This document shows positions 42,890-56,859 of a stretch of DNA of 64,000 bases, one piece after another; position 1 is the first letter of the stretch; the number at the start of each line of letters is the position of its first letter. A model generated the notes under the pieces. The model saw only the letters and a list, made by a program, of their open reading frames with translations. It searched no databases and had not been told where the DNA came from. The position numbers were made by a program, and so were the translations under genes. Source of the stretch: Symsagittifera roscoffensis (taxonomy: Eukaryota; Xenacoelomorpha; Acoela; Convolutidae); NCBI RefSeq assembly GCF_963678635.1, contig NC_087064.1, positions 3,873,411-3,937,410 of the forward strand, written 5' to 3'.

Positions 42890-43181
42890 AGCGGATCTCT
42901 TTAACTATTGCCCTTTTTGCAAATGTTACCATGCATAAATTCTCATCTGCGTAACCTTTCATTTATTTCTTTATAATGGGGGGCTTTCGTTATGAGGTAC
43001 CTAGGGGATAATAGTTTAAGAGATCCGAGTTTTTTTGCAAGTAAACCGCTTCTGTCCCCGTGTTAACTTTTTTTTTTACAAGTTAGACTATTTATGATAA
43101 TCGATTTAGCGCCAAAATTATCGAACCGAGCGATAGTTTTTTTGCTATTAGCTAGTCAAGGCGATTTAATACGGCTTAATG

Positions 43182-46100
43182 CTTCTCGAAAAACCACCTG
43201 TTGCCCATGTACTAACATTAGGTACAAAAAAACTCTAGCAGCCTCCACCAACACAGCGAACGGGTTCCTAAAATTTTAAGACCGGTCATCTTAATGGCTC
43301 TTTTAAGAAAACATGCAAGCTTAGAAGACCAGGAGCTGATAACTTTCTGATAAACAGCGCTGAAAAATGCCCAAAGTAAATAGTCTCCAGCCAAAACTTC
43401 CCACTGAACTTCTCACTGAAGTCAGGGAGCCTAAACTTTTGCAAACGATAGTTAATGACAAAGCAAATCATTAATCATAACTTAACCGAATCGGTCGCTT
43501 GGACCGGAAGTTATTAGCACTTGGGAAACCCCCCTTTTAACGGAAATGGGCAAAATACGCGAAATAATGAGCGAGTGCATATTAATTTTATGGCGGTAAT
43601 AAACACTACATATGAACCCCGAAAAAAAAACCATTTTTGAGTAAACCCCCTCCTTCAACTCCTTCCGGGGTTTATATACATTTCCCGAGAAAGGTGCTAA
43701 TGGACCTTAGAAAGGGGATAGCTTGGGAAGTGTTATTGGGCCATGGATGAAACTTGGTACGTAGGACCCCTATGGGAGTCTACACTCGATTATGGAAAAT
43801 TGACCCAGGTTGACCGCGAAATGACTTTTAAAAGACCTTTAGACGTTCAGAACCAAAATTGTATCGGAAACACCAGCATCAACACCCGAAAGCGGCGTAT
43901 TCTCGAGCCCCAACCCTTTGGGAACGAGAAGTGGTCAACTTGCCATTAATTGGGAAGGAACTGATCCATCGAGATCTGATGCAGGAGCTAGATGGGATAT
44001 AGTTTTTATTATGGCGTTTTATTATGGCGAGACAAAATTGACAGTGATAGGAGCTTGTCATGGGAAGTGGATCTACTAAATAGTATGAATGGGTGGGATG
44101 TTCAATTTGACCCCCAATAAGCGAATTGCCTTCCCCTGATACCTAGAAAGTCGGGATTGGGATACTGTGCAAATTGGAATTTTAGATGCTTCAAATGGAT
44201 TAGCGGCCTACAAAAATGGTTCTTCCCCTATTCCTGGGAGGTCGAAAAGTTAATGGGATAACCAAATAAAAACCTTGGGAGACTGGTTAATCAAAATAAC
44301 TCGTTTTAGATGTGAAATTGGACTTTATATTTGCGCAACTTAGTTAGAGATGCTTACAATGAACTCGGAGTTTAAAATAAGTGTTGTCAGAGGAAGAATT
44401 CAGGAAGACCTTGCGAAAAAGGTTTTTATAAAATATCTCAGGATTTGTAGGGACAACATAACTCTAACTATAATTAAAACTCAAAAGACAAAAAATTATA
44501 GAGATTAATGAATAGCCGACCCTTAGTTAGAACAAGGATAGCGAAGTAGTAGATAGTTTGTTCTCAGAGATAGAGAACGAGAAATTGTGAAGTTTGAGAG
44601 ACCAGTTACCTCAAAAGAATAGTGATCCGTAAAGACACTAATAAGTTTAGCAGCTCGAACTGAGTAGTTGTGTGGAAGTGTTGTGTGTAATTGTTTAGTT
44701 GAGAATCTCTACAGAAAGAGAGTCAATTATTTATTTTAATTGGGAATTATTTGGTAATAAAGAAATTATTCTGAAAGATCGCGACGCTTTGCTTTGATTA
44801 GATTATTAGATTTTTTACTTTGGATTTTTATCGCCTTCTGTGTTTGGAATTATTTTATCTGAATTCAATTAACAAAAGAAATTTTTGTGATTGCGTTGAG
44901 TGGACGAGATTCATTTCTATGTAGCACCGATTAAAATAGAAAGGATAAATTTAAGTCAGGGCTAGTATTGGGGCCCTAAAGCCGCCTTTTTTTTCGGCCT
45001 CTGAAGGTAGCCACTGTCGAACATCAGCTCCCGCTGGAGCAAACGGTATTCCGGTCCCCGCGGTAGGCTCCCGGTCGTTCTATTCAACGAACTTGAGTAA
45101 CTTCTCTCCAAGTAGGCATGCCAGCGCTGAGGTAGGGGTGATATTCAGCAACCCACGCTATGCGCTGACGAGGGTCACAAACCTGACCTTGCAGTCCTCT
45201 TTCACGTCGTCCAGCAAGGCAATAATCAGAATAAACATCATCTCCAAATAAAAAAACTTATTTGATTAAGACTTGCCGAACCTGAAAAATTTAGCTAGAG
45301 TTAAAACCACTAGAACTCAACAGTAGAGACGGAGGAATTATGAAAGGGTTGCAAGCTTACCTTTATATCATTGGCTGAATTATGTGGTAAGATGCCAAAA
45401 AAACTGGTGCGGCAGTGGATTGCGGGGAACAGCGTTTTAGATCGTGGGTAAATATTTGGATAAAGTAGGTCAACTATAGTAAATATGCCGTTTAGGTCAA
45501 CGATACGATCAGTAGGTAGTGAACTGATTAGTATTGGGAGCAAAATAATCCTGGAAAGAGATCAGGTAGAGCTTGAAGAGAGGGCAACAAAAGTAAATAT
45601 CAAAGCAGTGAGGAAATTACGAACGTAGATCAACATAACATAATGTTGTGTTTAGATGGAAAAGAAAAATACTAAAACAATCAAAGTATATATCTAGCGT
45701 AAAGTGCAACAACATTATTCGCGAGAATAGTAATCTAGGAGAGAAAAGTGTAGAATTGCCAACTCTAGGCTTACCTAAGTTATACGGGGACGCATCTCCC
45801 TAATTAGCGACGAATATCCCTCCCCTTCCGAGGCCCCTCTGTCTGAACGCGTTAGCTAAAATAGATGGCGTCCGCGTCATCCCGCCACGCTTATGCCCCG
45901 CGATTTTTTTCCATCGAGGGCCCTCTGTGTCGTCCCGATTTTCATAAATATGTACATCGAAGAGTTCCGCCAAAATATTTAAAGCCGGCTCGAGAATTCC
46001 TCGGTCCAATAACGATAAACTAGGATAAAAAGGGGGGAAATAGAAAGATGGGAACGAGACTATTGTTTCCGCTGTTGTTCTCTGAGCGATTTCCGGAGCT

Positions 46101-49100
46101 GCGTGGAAACGGCATGTTTCTTGGTGAGCAGATTATGTAATCAGTCTAGAAAACAACTTGACTTGAGGCGGGACTAGCGGGTTTCATCGTTCCGCAGTCC
46201 TCAGTACTCAGTGTGGACGGGGTTTTGCCCACGGTCAAACCAAACCGCTCGCATAACTGGCAGGCCGTCGCCCGTCGCTTGTCGCATAGCTAACGTTCCT
46301 GCAGTGTTCGCGAAGAGACTCGGCGAAGTACGTTAGGCTGGACCTCATGCTCAAACTGTTGTTCGCTGCCCGCTTTGTGGTTCAACTCGTTCCCGTGAAT
46401 AATGCATAGAATAGGGATAATCGAACTTTCCTATAGAACAATTTTCCAAACTTTGCATTTTAAAGGAATAAAGGAAAGCTTGATGCCGGAACGTTGCCTT
46501 CCCTACCCTACCCTACTTAAATAAGGGAGTAACATCCTTGCCCTCGGGCTTAGCCTTGTAGTTTTCAACGATAGGTTTGTAAGTTTCATACTCCATGACT
46601 GAAGACTATTAGTTTGCGTAGCATTATGTTAAAGCCAATGAGTGGTACCTAGCTCGGTTTTGACGAAGCAGTTAAGTCCAAGTCAAGTGGAAACAGTCAA
46701 GCCCAAGATAAGTTTGAATCATTGAAGATATAGTCCCTCCTATGGCGGAAAACTCAAATGAAGTAAGATCTGCGACCCCCGGTCCCAAGTGATAACGGTT
46801 CCCAGAAGTGCAAATATCCCTATTAGAACTCGCAAACCAGCAGTTTGAATGAAACCGAAACATAGTATGTTATAGAACTAGTTGAGGGAATCTTGAGTTT
46901 AGGTTCGCAGATCCCCTGGACCCCCATTTCCTGTGCTATGCCCTATGCGAACAGTCCCAACCCGATTTCCGAAGTCCTTTCTCGGCCCCAATGAACGCAG
47001 GGAGCTAAAAATATGCGATAACATACGTAGTAACGACGTACATCTTGTATTATCATTTGAGTCAAATCCAGCGGTTGGACTGAAAGCTATTAGCGCCTGG
47101 AAAAACAGCCCCTTAAACCAGAAATATGCAATATACGCAAAATTTTGAGCGGCGGCATTTCAATTTTATGGCGACAAACCACACTAGACACCAACCTCGA
47201 AAAAAGACCCCTTGTGAGTAAAACCCCTCCGATGGCTCCTTCCTGTGTTAATAGCCTTTTCCCGGGAAAAATTATAATAGACATTAGAAATGGGATAACT
47301 TGGGAAGTATTAAAAGGATGTGGACAAAATTTAGTAGGAAGGCCCATTATTGGATTCTAAAACTGAAAATGGAGGCGTTCATGACTGAAATTGCATAGAA
47401 AACCCTGGGGTTAACACCGGAAAGTGGCGTATTCTCGAACCCCAACCCGGAACTAAAATCGGTCACCTTATAATTGGGTGGGAACTTACCGATTGGGAAA
47501 TGAAGTAGAAGCCGATAGAGGTACAGCATTTACATTACGACATCGAAGTAGTGGAATTAATTGAAGTGGATTTGGCAAACATTGTGTTCAACTTAGCTGT
47601 TAATACAAAATCCAATCAGACTGAAGAAAAATAGTTCCAGAGAAGATTGGCGGTAATAGGAGCAAAGCAGGGGAAGTAGGTTTTCTAAATAACATGAATG
47701 GACGGGATATTTATCCAGCTCCCCAGAGGTGATTTTTTAGCACAATTTGACCCCTAATAAGCAAATTAAGTTCCCCGGATAGCTGGAAGGTCGGGATTTG
47801 ATTAGAGTATAGATCGCAATTTGAGATGCTTGGATTGAAGTAGCGACCCATAAAAAGTATCTTCCCCTACCCTCGGAAGGTCGAAACATTTTTTGAATAA
47901 CTAAATAAAAAACCTTGGGCGATTGATTAATTAAACTTAGCTCAGTTTAGAGATCCAAATTGGCTTGAGATACCTATAACGAGGTTGCAGTAGAGAACTA
48001 GTGTCGACAGAAGAAGAATCCGGTAAAGACCTTGCGAAAGTGTTACCAGAGGAAATGTCAGGACTTTTAGGGATGACCATAACTCTAACTATAACTGAAA
48101 CTCATATAGAAAAACATATAAAGACTAATAAATAGCCCAGCCTGAGAGACAAAAAAATTGCGAAGTTAGAAGATAGGCGGTTCTCATTACAGATGAGAAC
48201 AGTGCTTCTTGAAGTAAGCGAGATCAATTCAGGTGCCTCAAAGAAATAAAAATCCGTAGAGACACTATTAATTCCAGCAGGTCAAACTGAGTAGTTGTGT
48301 GGAATTACTGTGGGTGATTGGCTAATTGGGGTTCTCTAGAGAGAGATAGTCATTTATGTAAGTCAATTATATTTTCTGATAAATCGCAGACTTTTTTAAA
48401 ATTTGATTTTACACTAGCCATTTAGAACCTTCTGTATTTGGACCTATTTTAGCTGTATTCAGTTACCATTGGAAATTCTTGCGATCGTATCGAGCGGACG
48501 AGGCTGTCCTAAGATTAGTACAAAAATGGGCGAGTAACATAATGCAGTACAGAATAGTTGCCACCAACTCCAAACTTTCGTGATTGTGGATAGTAGTGAT
48601 TCTCGGTGGTCATTGTGATTTCATTGTCCAAGGGACCACTTGCGGGGATGTTAAGTTAGAGTGTCTGAACGGACCTAGAGAAGCAATCACCCAAACCCAC
48701 AAAATGTAGGGTGTATAAAAGGTTTTGGGAGTGCTTGGAAATCTAAAAAAAAGTTCGACAAAAATTCAAAGTTTTTCGGAAATCCCATCCTTAAATTATT
48801 GCGTACGCCACTGGTTATATTTTTGAATTATCTGGCTGAAGCTTGTTATTAACTTAAATTGTTTTGAAAACGTAATTGATTTTGTTTGAATTCCTCAATT
48901 TGATTTTTATCAATGTATCTATTCTATAAATGGTATGCGAGTAAGTTTTTAAGTTTATATAAACTGCTTTTATTTATTTCAGTGTGTGCATTCTTTCGTT
49001 CTTGTTTGCGTATTTACAAGTTGACGTAGAAAAAGTTGATTATTTAGAAGGTATTTTCTGTAAATTTCGATGAAAACTATCTTTTCAAATTGTTGAAATA

Positions 49101-51093
49101 TATTTTTTGTCATTCTTAGTGTTTTGGAAACTGACTCAGAGTTGCAGTTGAAAAGTTGTGATAAAAAATAGAAATTAAACAACGTTCTATTCTGAAGTCA
49201 AAAGATAAAGCTAGGTGTTGAAATCGGCAAAAAAAAAATAACCAATTCATATCTGAATTGCTCTGAAAGTTTGTTCAACCCTGGTTTTTGAAAATGTAGC
49301 GCAGGGCAAAGGAGTACAATTAAGTTTGGCAAGATTTGGGCAAATTCGAAGATCATATACTATTTCTTCCAGAAGTGAATGACTAACATCTTCGTGACAT
49401 TTCATTTGTCGAAACTGTCTATTTATCAGTGTCTTTGAATGTCGAGCACCCAAACTTTGAGTCGAATCATGAGAAGTCTTTCGAAGTTTGAAGTCTAGGA
49501 ATAGATACTTCTGGAAATGGAATAAGCCTGTCTTCGTGTCTTCGTTTGTTTTTGGCTGAGTATAAATTAAGGTAGCCAGTCAATAAGCAGAATGGTCTAA
49601 GAGCAGAATGGGTCCAAGAGCAGAAAAACAGAAAAATATCAAATTTTATAAGCCTATGGGTAAGTTAAGTATAAGAATTGTCAATATTACCAAAAAGCAA
49701 TAGTTTATGCATAATTTGAACAATTTAATCCAGATTTGTTTTTAAATTCTGCTTGGAAAAACTTGATTAAGTTATTCAGTTCATGCATATTTTTTTCGTT
49801 TTCTTGGTATTATTGACGATTATAATACTTGTTTTATCAATTAGCCCGTATTAATCAACAAAAGTTAATATTTTTCTGTTTTTCTGCTCTTGGACCCATT
49901 CTCCTCTTGGACCATTCAACTTTTTGCTCCACCTCCATAAATTAAGTATCTTGAGTTTCTATTATTGTGAATCACAAATGAAAGCGGTGATCTTGTTGTA
50001 CCGATTTTTGGAAGTAAATAGCGTAATATTTCTGGCCACAACTGCTTAACTCAGAGATATCATATCTGATGCAGATCTGAAGCAGTTCTCAGCAGCCTTA
50101 AAATAGATAAAGCCCAGTTCTGACTCAGGTCTGGAAAATACCTGGCTTTATCCAGTTCAGGTATGAATTCACCAAAGATCTGCAGCACGGGTTGTGCTAG
50201 GCTAGTTTTTTCCCCAAAGATTTCTAGTTTTTAACTAGATAGTTATGAACGGAATTTTTCACACCATCTGAAAGAAATTGACGTCCTGAGCTTGACTTTA
50301 AAAATGTATTTCAGATGTGATAATGTTTGAAAACTTATGGGCATTTGAAATTGTCAACTTGGGTTAATTAGGAGGCGACCGCTCGACTAGCAAAAAGCTC
50401 GACTAGCATAAAAAGTAAAAAACATCAAAATGTAACGATAGTTTAAAGTAGTTTAAATCACTCGTTCAAGTTGAAATCGTTTATCTGAAAAGGACAATTA
50501 GAATTTGCGGATTGCGCCAATCTAAAATTATATCTTTATCCATAGGGGGTTATGCAATTTCCCGCTTTTTAGGGTTATGCAAGTCCAGCTTTTTGGAGCC
50601 CCGCTATTTGGCATTGTGGATTGAATAGATCCGAAACATTTTCTAGCCATCTTTTGAACGCTTTTTTGATTTTCACGGGTTTTAAGAATGGCTGCCGTAA
50701 AACAGTTTTCAAGAAAAGAGGATATCCTCCTTTTGTAAACCTCACCGCCAGGTTTGAAAGGTTCAGGGGGAGGGGAGGGGAGGGGAGGAGAGGGGAGGGG
50801 GAGCGGATCTCTTTAACTATTGCCCTTTTTGCAAATGTTACCATGCATAAATTCTCATCTGCGTAACCTTTCATTTATTTCTTTATAATGGGGGGCTTTC
50901 GTTATGAGGTACCTAGGGGATAATAGTTTAAGAGATCCGAGTTTTTTTGCAAGTAAACCGCTTCTGTCCCCGTGTTAACTTTTTTTTTTACAAGTTAGAC
51001 TATTTATGATAATCGATTTAGCGCCAAAATTATCGAACCGAGCGATAGTTTTTTTGCTATTAGCTAGTCAAGGCGATTTAATACGGCTTAATG
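43182..51093. repeat. Tandem duplication, copy B of the 7912-bp X-Y unit
   Basis: Near-perfect copy of 35270-43181. X' is 43182-48815 and Y' is 48816-51093. Unlike copy A it is followed by segment Z. Confidence 0.95.
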
Positions 51094-52624
51094 GTTGTTC
51101 CAAATTGAATTTAGGCAAGCTATTTTGTCTAAGTAATAAAAAAAGCAGGCTATTTTGCCTAAGTAATAAGTAATCAGTAAAAAGCAAGCTATTTTGTCTA
51201 AGTAATAAGTATTTTAAACCTAAGTAATACGTTAAGAGGGGTGAAAGACATCACTTTGGACTGTACATAGCGCAATGGGGAAGTTTTGAAACATAATCTC
51301 AAAAGCGCAAAAAATGCGCAAACATAGCGCAAAAAAATGCTTTGATAATTTTTTGCGCTACTGCGGAGCGATCAAAAACCTTGTTTATTTTTTTGTCGAT
51401 TTTCATCTATAAATTTTATGTGTTTTGAATTAAACAATGGTATTCAGTCTAGTGCACGAAGCACAATACTTCCACTAAAATATTTGAAACGTTTTTCTAT
51501 CTGAACAACCATGCATCTGATAAATCATGCAAAAAAATCGTAAAATATATATTTGATCGTAAAATATATGGCTTGAAAAAAAATTCAACACAAGTCGATC
51601 TCTGCGGGAGTACTTCAAAATGCTCTATTAAAGTTATCATTGACACAAAAAAAATAGAATAAAATTTTAAAGGGTATGAGTTTCGAAGTGTAATGGCAAC
51701 TTTTCTTACATCAATTGACCTGACCATGTTTGTCCCCTCAAACTAGTTGTCCCATTTTAAGCGTGTAGCTTTTGATGAAAAATTTGCAAAATACATTGGA
51801 CTATGAAAATGCTGGTAAAAAATTAAATAGTTTTTCTCCTCATCATTTTAAGTCCACAATTGGAAAAATAAAACGAGATTATAATTTTTTCTTAATTCAT
51901 TTTAGTCGATTATTTTATTTCAGTGCTATCGAAGCTTGTTCAGATCAAAATGCCGTGAAAAATCATTAAATTGCAAAAACATGCGTGAACAAAAAATACT
52001 CCAACTCAATGATATACTTTATCAAAACCTGACAGATTTTTGCTGCGTATTGGAAACAAAATCTGTTCAAAAACGCAAATATTCGTGTAGGGAGAAACGA
52101 CACGTTAAAAAAACACGTTTTGAAAGCACCCTGTAATTTTTTGAAGTGTTTGAGAATCCCAGTTGCCTTCAAGTTTGTCATCGAAAACCTTAGGCTCAGC
52201 TGACCACTGCACAGAAAGATAACAATAAGTACAAATACAGGAAATGACTGTAACAAGACTGATCGTATCAGGGCAAAACCCTGAATTCTCTGACTACCGT
52301 GTAATTGTCTCGAATTGTTTTTCGTAAAACAATTATTGGCAGAGCTTTTTGGCTGATAATATCAAATTTTAAGTGTTACAATCTGAGTCAAGAAAGGAGT
52401 TTATAAAAACAATTAGATGCCTCATTTCAATTTTGTAGTGCATAAAGTGTGAATTATAAACTCTCCAGTTTAAACAGAACTGTGGCTGGTTACTATAATG
52501 ATGCGCACACCGGTCTGGAGCTATGCAGATCAAGCAATCGATCCCCTTTGTAAAACTGAACCAGAAATTTGTAAGAGACCAGAAGTTTGTAAAACTGATC
52601 TGAATAAGAAAACCACCCCGGGCA
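48816..52624. repeat. Second-level tandem duplication, first 3809-bp Y-Z unit
   Basis: Y' plus Z (51094-52624) is repeated immediately at 52625-56433. The junction is TATATTTTTGAATTATC at 48816 and 52625. Differences seen are homopolymer lengths only: one A more near 53041 and one A fewer near 55457. Segment Z contains three AAGCTATTTTGTCTAAGTAA-like repeats at about 51115-51210 and a family F tail at 52258-52320. No gene recognised. Confidence 0.95.
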
Positions 52625-55600
52625 TATATTTTTGAATTATCTGGCTGAAGCTTGTTATTAACTTAAATTGTTTTGAAAACGTAATTGATTTTGTTTGAAT
52701 TCCTCAATTTGATTTTTATCAATGTATCTATTCTATAAATGGTATGCGAGTAAGTTTTTAAGTTTATATAAACTGCTTTTATTTATTTCAGTGTGTGCAT
52801 TCTTTCGTTCTTGTTTGCGTATTTACAAGTTGACGTAGAAAAAGTTGATTATTTAGAAGGTATTTTCTGTAAATTTCGATGAAAACTATCTTTTCAAATT
52901 GTTGAAATATATTTTTTGTCATTCTTAGTGTTTTGGAAACTGACTCAGAGTTGCAGTTGAAAAGTTGTGATAAAAAATAGAAATTAAACAACGTTCTATT
53001 CTGAAGTCAAAAGATAAAGCTAGGTGTTGAAATCGGCAAAAAAAAAAATAACCAATTCATATCTGAATTGCTCTGAAAGTTTGTTCAACCCTGGTTTTTG
53101 AAAATGTAGCGCAGGGCAAAGGAGTACAATTAAGTTTGGCAAGATTTGGGCAAATTCGAAGATCATATACTATTTCTTCCAGAAGTGAATGACTAACATC
53201 TTCGTGACATTTCATTTGTCGAAACTGTCTATTTATCAGTGTCTTTGAATGTCGAGCACCCAAACTTTGAGTCGAATCATGAGAAGTCTTTCGAAGTTTG
53301 AAGTCTAGGAATAGATACTTCTGGAAATGGAATAAGCCTGTCTTCGTGTCTTCGTTTGTTTTTGGCTGAGTATAAATTAAGGTAGCCAGTCAATAAGCAG
53401 AATGGTCTAAGAGCAGAATGGGTCCAAGAGCAGAAAAACAGAAAAATATCAAATTTTATAAGCCTATGGGTAAGTTAAGTATAAGAATTGTCAATATTAC
53501 CAAAAAGCAATAGTTTATGCATAATTTGAACAATTTAATCCAGATTTGTTTTTAAATTCTGCTTGGAAAAACTTGATTAAGTTATTCAGTTCATGCATAT
53601 TTTTTTCGTTTTCTTGGTATTATTGACGATTATAATACTTGTTTTATCAATTAGCCCGTATTAATCAACAAAAGTTAATATTTTTCTGTTTTTCTGCTCT
53701 TGGACCCATTCTCCTCTTGGACCATTCAACTTTTTGCTCCACCTCCATAAATTAAGTATCTTGAGTTTCTATTATTGTGAATCACAAATGAAAGCGGTGA
53801 TCTTGTTGTACCGATTTTTGGAAGTAAATAGCGTAATATTTCTGGCCACAACTGCTTAACTCAGAGATATCATATCTGATGCAGATCTGAAGCAGTTCTC
53901 AGCAGCCTTAAAATAGATAAAGCCCAGTTCTGACTCAGGTCTGGAAAATACCTGGCTTTATCCAGTTCAGGTATGAATTCACCAAAGATCTGCAGCACGG
54001 GTTGTGCTAGGCTAGTTTTTTCCCCAAAGATTTCTAGTTTTTAACTAGATAGTTATGAACGGAATTTTTCACACCATCTGAAAGAAATTGACGTCCTGAG
54101 CTTGACTTTAAAAATGTATTTCAGATGTGATAATGTTTGAAAACTTATGGGCATTTGAAATTGTCAACTTGGGTTAATTAGGAGGCGACCGCTCGACTAG
54201 CAAAAAGCTCGACTAGCATAAAAAGTAAAAAACATCAAAATGTAACGATAGTTTAAAGTAGTTTAAATCACTCGTTCAAGTTGAAATCGTTTATCTGAAA
54301 AGGACAATTAGAATTTGCGGATTGCGCCAATCTAAAATTATATCTTTATCCATAGGGGGTTATGCAATTTCCCGCTTTTTAGGGTTATGCAAGTCCAGCT
54401 TTTTGGAGCCCCGCTATTTGGCATTGTGGATTGAATAGATCCGAAACATTTTCTAGCCATCTTTTGAACGCTTTTTTGATTTTCACGGGTTTTAAGAATG
54501 GCTGCCGTAAAACAGTTTTCAAGAAAAGAGGATATCCTCCTTTTGTAAACCTCACCGCCAGGTTTGAAAGGTTCAGGGGGAGGGGAGGGGAGGGGAGGAG
54601 AGGGGAGGGGGAGCGGATCTCTTTAACTATTGCCCTTTTTGCAAATGTTACCATGCATAAATTCTCATCTGCGTAACCTTTCATTTATTTCTTTATAATG
54701 GGGGGCTTTCGTTATGAGGTACCTAGGGGATAATAGTTTAAGAGATCCGAGTTTTTTTGCAAGTAAACCGCTTCTGTCCCCGTGTTAACTTTTTTTTTTA
54801 CAAGTTAGACTATTTATGATAATCGATTTAGCGCCAAAATTATCGAACCGAGCGATAGTTTTTTTGCTATTAGCTAGTCAAGGCGATTTAATACGGCTTA
54901 ATGGTTGTTCCAAATTGAATTTAGGCAAGCTATTTTGTCTAAGTAATAAAAAAAGCAGGCTATTTTGCCTAAGTAATAAGTAATCAGTAAAAAGCAAGCT
55001 ATTTTGTCTAAGTAATAAGTATTTTAAACCTAAGTAATACGTTAAGAGGGGTGAAAGACATCACTTTGGACTGTACATAGCGCAATGGGGAAGTTTTGAA
55101 ACATAATCTCAAAAGCGCAAAAAATGCGCAAACATAGCGCAAAAAAATGCTTTGATAATTTTTTGCGCTACTGCGGAGCGATCAAAAACCTTGTTTATTT
55201 TTTTGTCGATTTTCATCTATAAATTTTATGTGTTTTGAATTAAACAATGGTATTCAGTCTAGTGCACGAAGCACAATACTTCCACTAAAATATTTGAAAC
55301 GTTTTTCTATCTGAACAACCATGCATCTGATAAATCATGCAAAAAAATCGTAAAATATATATTTGATCGTAAAATATATGGCTTGAAAAAAAATTCAACA
55401 CAAGTCGATCTCTGCGGGAGTACTTCAAAATGCTCTATTAAAGTTATCATTGACACAAAAAAATAGAATAAAATTTTAAAGGGTATGAGTTTCGAAGTGT
55501 AATGGCAACTTTTCTTACATCAATTGACCTGACCATGTTTGTCCCCTCAAACTAGTTGTCCCATTTTAAGCGTGTAGCTTTTGATGAAAAATTTGCAAAA

Positions 55601-56433
55601 TACATTGGACTATGAAAATGCTGGTAAAAAATTAAATAGTTTTTCTCCTCATCATTTTAAGTCCACAATTGGAAAAATAAAACGAGATTATAATTTTTTC
55701 TTAATTCATTTTAGTCGATTATTTTATTTCAGTGCTATCGAAGCTTGTTCAGATCAAAATGCCGTGAAAAATCATTAAATTGCAAAAACATGCGTGAACA
55801 AAAAATACTCCAACTCAATGATATACTTTATCAAAACCTGACAGATTTTTGCTGCGTATTGGAAACAAAATCTGTTCAAAAACGCAAATATTCGTGTAGG
55901 GAGAAACGACACGTTAAAAAAACACGTTTTGAAAGCACCCTGTAATTTTTTGAAGTGTTTGAGAATCCCAGTTGCCTTCAAGTTTGTCATCGAAAACCTT
56001 AGGCTCAGCTGACCACTGCACAGAAAGATAACAATAAGTACAAATACAGGAAATGACTGTAACAAGACTGATCGTATCAGGGCAAAACCCTGAATTCTCT
56101 GACTACCGTGTAATTGTCTCGAATTGTTTTTCGTAAAACAATTATTGGCAGAGCTTTTTGGCTGATAATATCAAATTTTAAGTGTTACAATCTGAGTCAA
56201 GAAAGGAGTTTATAAAAACAATTAGATGCCTCATTTCAATTTTGTAGTGCATAAAGTGTGAATTATAAACTCTCCAGTTTAAACAGAACTGTGGCTGGTT
56301 ACTATAATGATGCGCACACCGGTCTGGAGCTATGCAGATCAAGCAATCGATCCCCTTTGTAAAACTGAACCAGAAATTTGTAAGAGACCAGAAGTTTGTA
56401 AAACTGATCTGAATAAGAAAACCACCCCGGGCA
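52625..56433. repeat. Second 3809-bp Y-Z unit
   Basis: Near-perfect copy of 48816-52624. At its right end ACCACCCCGGGCATATAT continues into GTTCCTCGCG, whereas in the first unit the same sequence runs into the start of Y through the shared TATAT. Confidence 0.95.
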
Positions 56434-56859
56434 TATATGTTCCTCGCGTTCTTCGAAAGTCGTAAAAAGAATCGATAATAATACAAGAATTTGTAGAACA
56501 AACAAGATTTCGTCCCAGATTGTTTCTGAATAAAAGCATCAAGCTCAGATATGATTGAATGGCCAATTCAACTTTCGTTTGTTACAACAGCTCACATGAT
56601 TGCCAGTGCATTAGTTGACACGGGTTGTGAGAAATTAATAAAGGATCAGTTAATCACAAATAAACAAATAATTTATCCAATTAATTGTTTTCCACATTTT
56701 CCGTAAAAATTTTTGAAATTAATAATACTAGGACTATTTCTTGCTAATTCATTTTGACGATGATTTTTCTCCTCAGTTTCTGAAACAAACAGTAAGCAAG
56801 TATCAGTCTGTGCCTTAGCTAAATGAGTTTTACGGAAACACTGATACTTAGTATTTTTG
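56434..56859. other. Single-copy sequence to the right of the duplication
   Basis: Starts with GTTCCTCGCGTTCTTCGAAA, like the right end of family F at 58120-58150, so segment Z probably ends in a family F element. The rest is AT-rich with no gene. Confidence 0.4.

Larger units (their letters stand above)
35270..43181. repeat. Tandem duplication, copy A of the 7912-bp X-Y unit
   Basis: This block repeats immediately at 43182-51093 with an offset of exactly 7912 bp. The left boundary is CTTCTCGAAAAACCACC at 35270 and 43182; the right boundary is ACGGCTTAATG at 43181 and 51093. I saw only three differences: G35299/A43211, T36905/A44817 and A39241/C47153. I recognise no gene inside. Segment X is 35270-40903 and segment Y is 40904-43181. 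Confidence 0.95.

Noticed and set aside
42709..42954. 81- and 99-codon overlapping frames on both strands (three copies)
   Set aside because: Open mainly because of the purine-only GGGGA tract; no recognisable protein.
35374..54684. Many 60-99-codon frames appearing two or three times
   Set aside because: Their repetition comes from the tandem duplication itself, not from conservation. None has a domain, and composition is non-coding.
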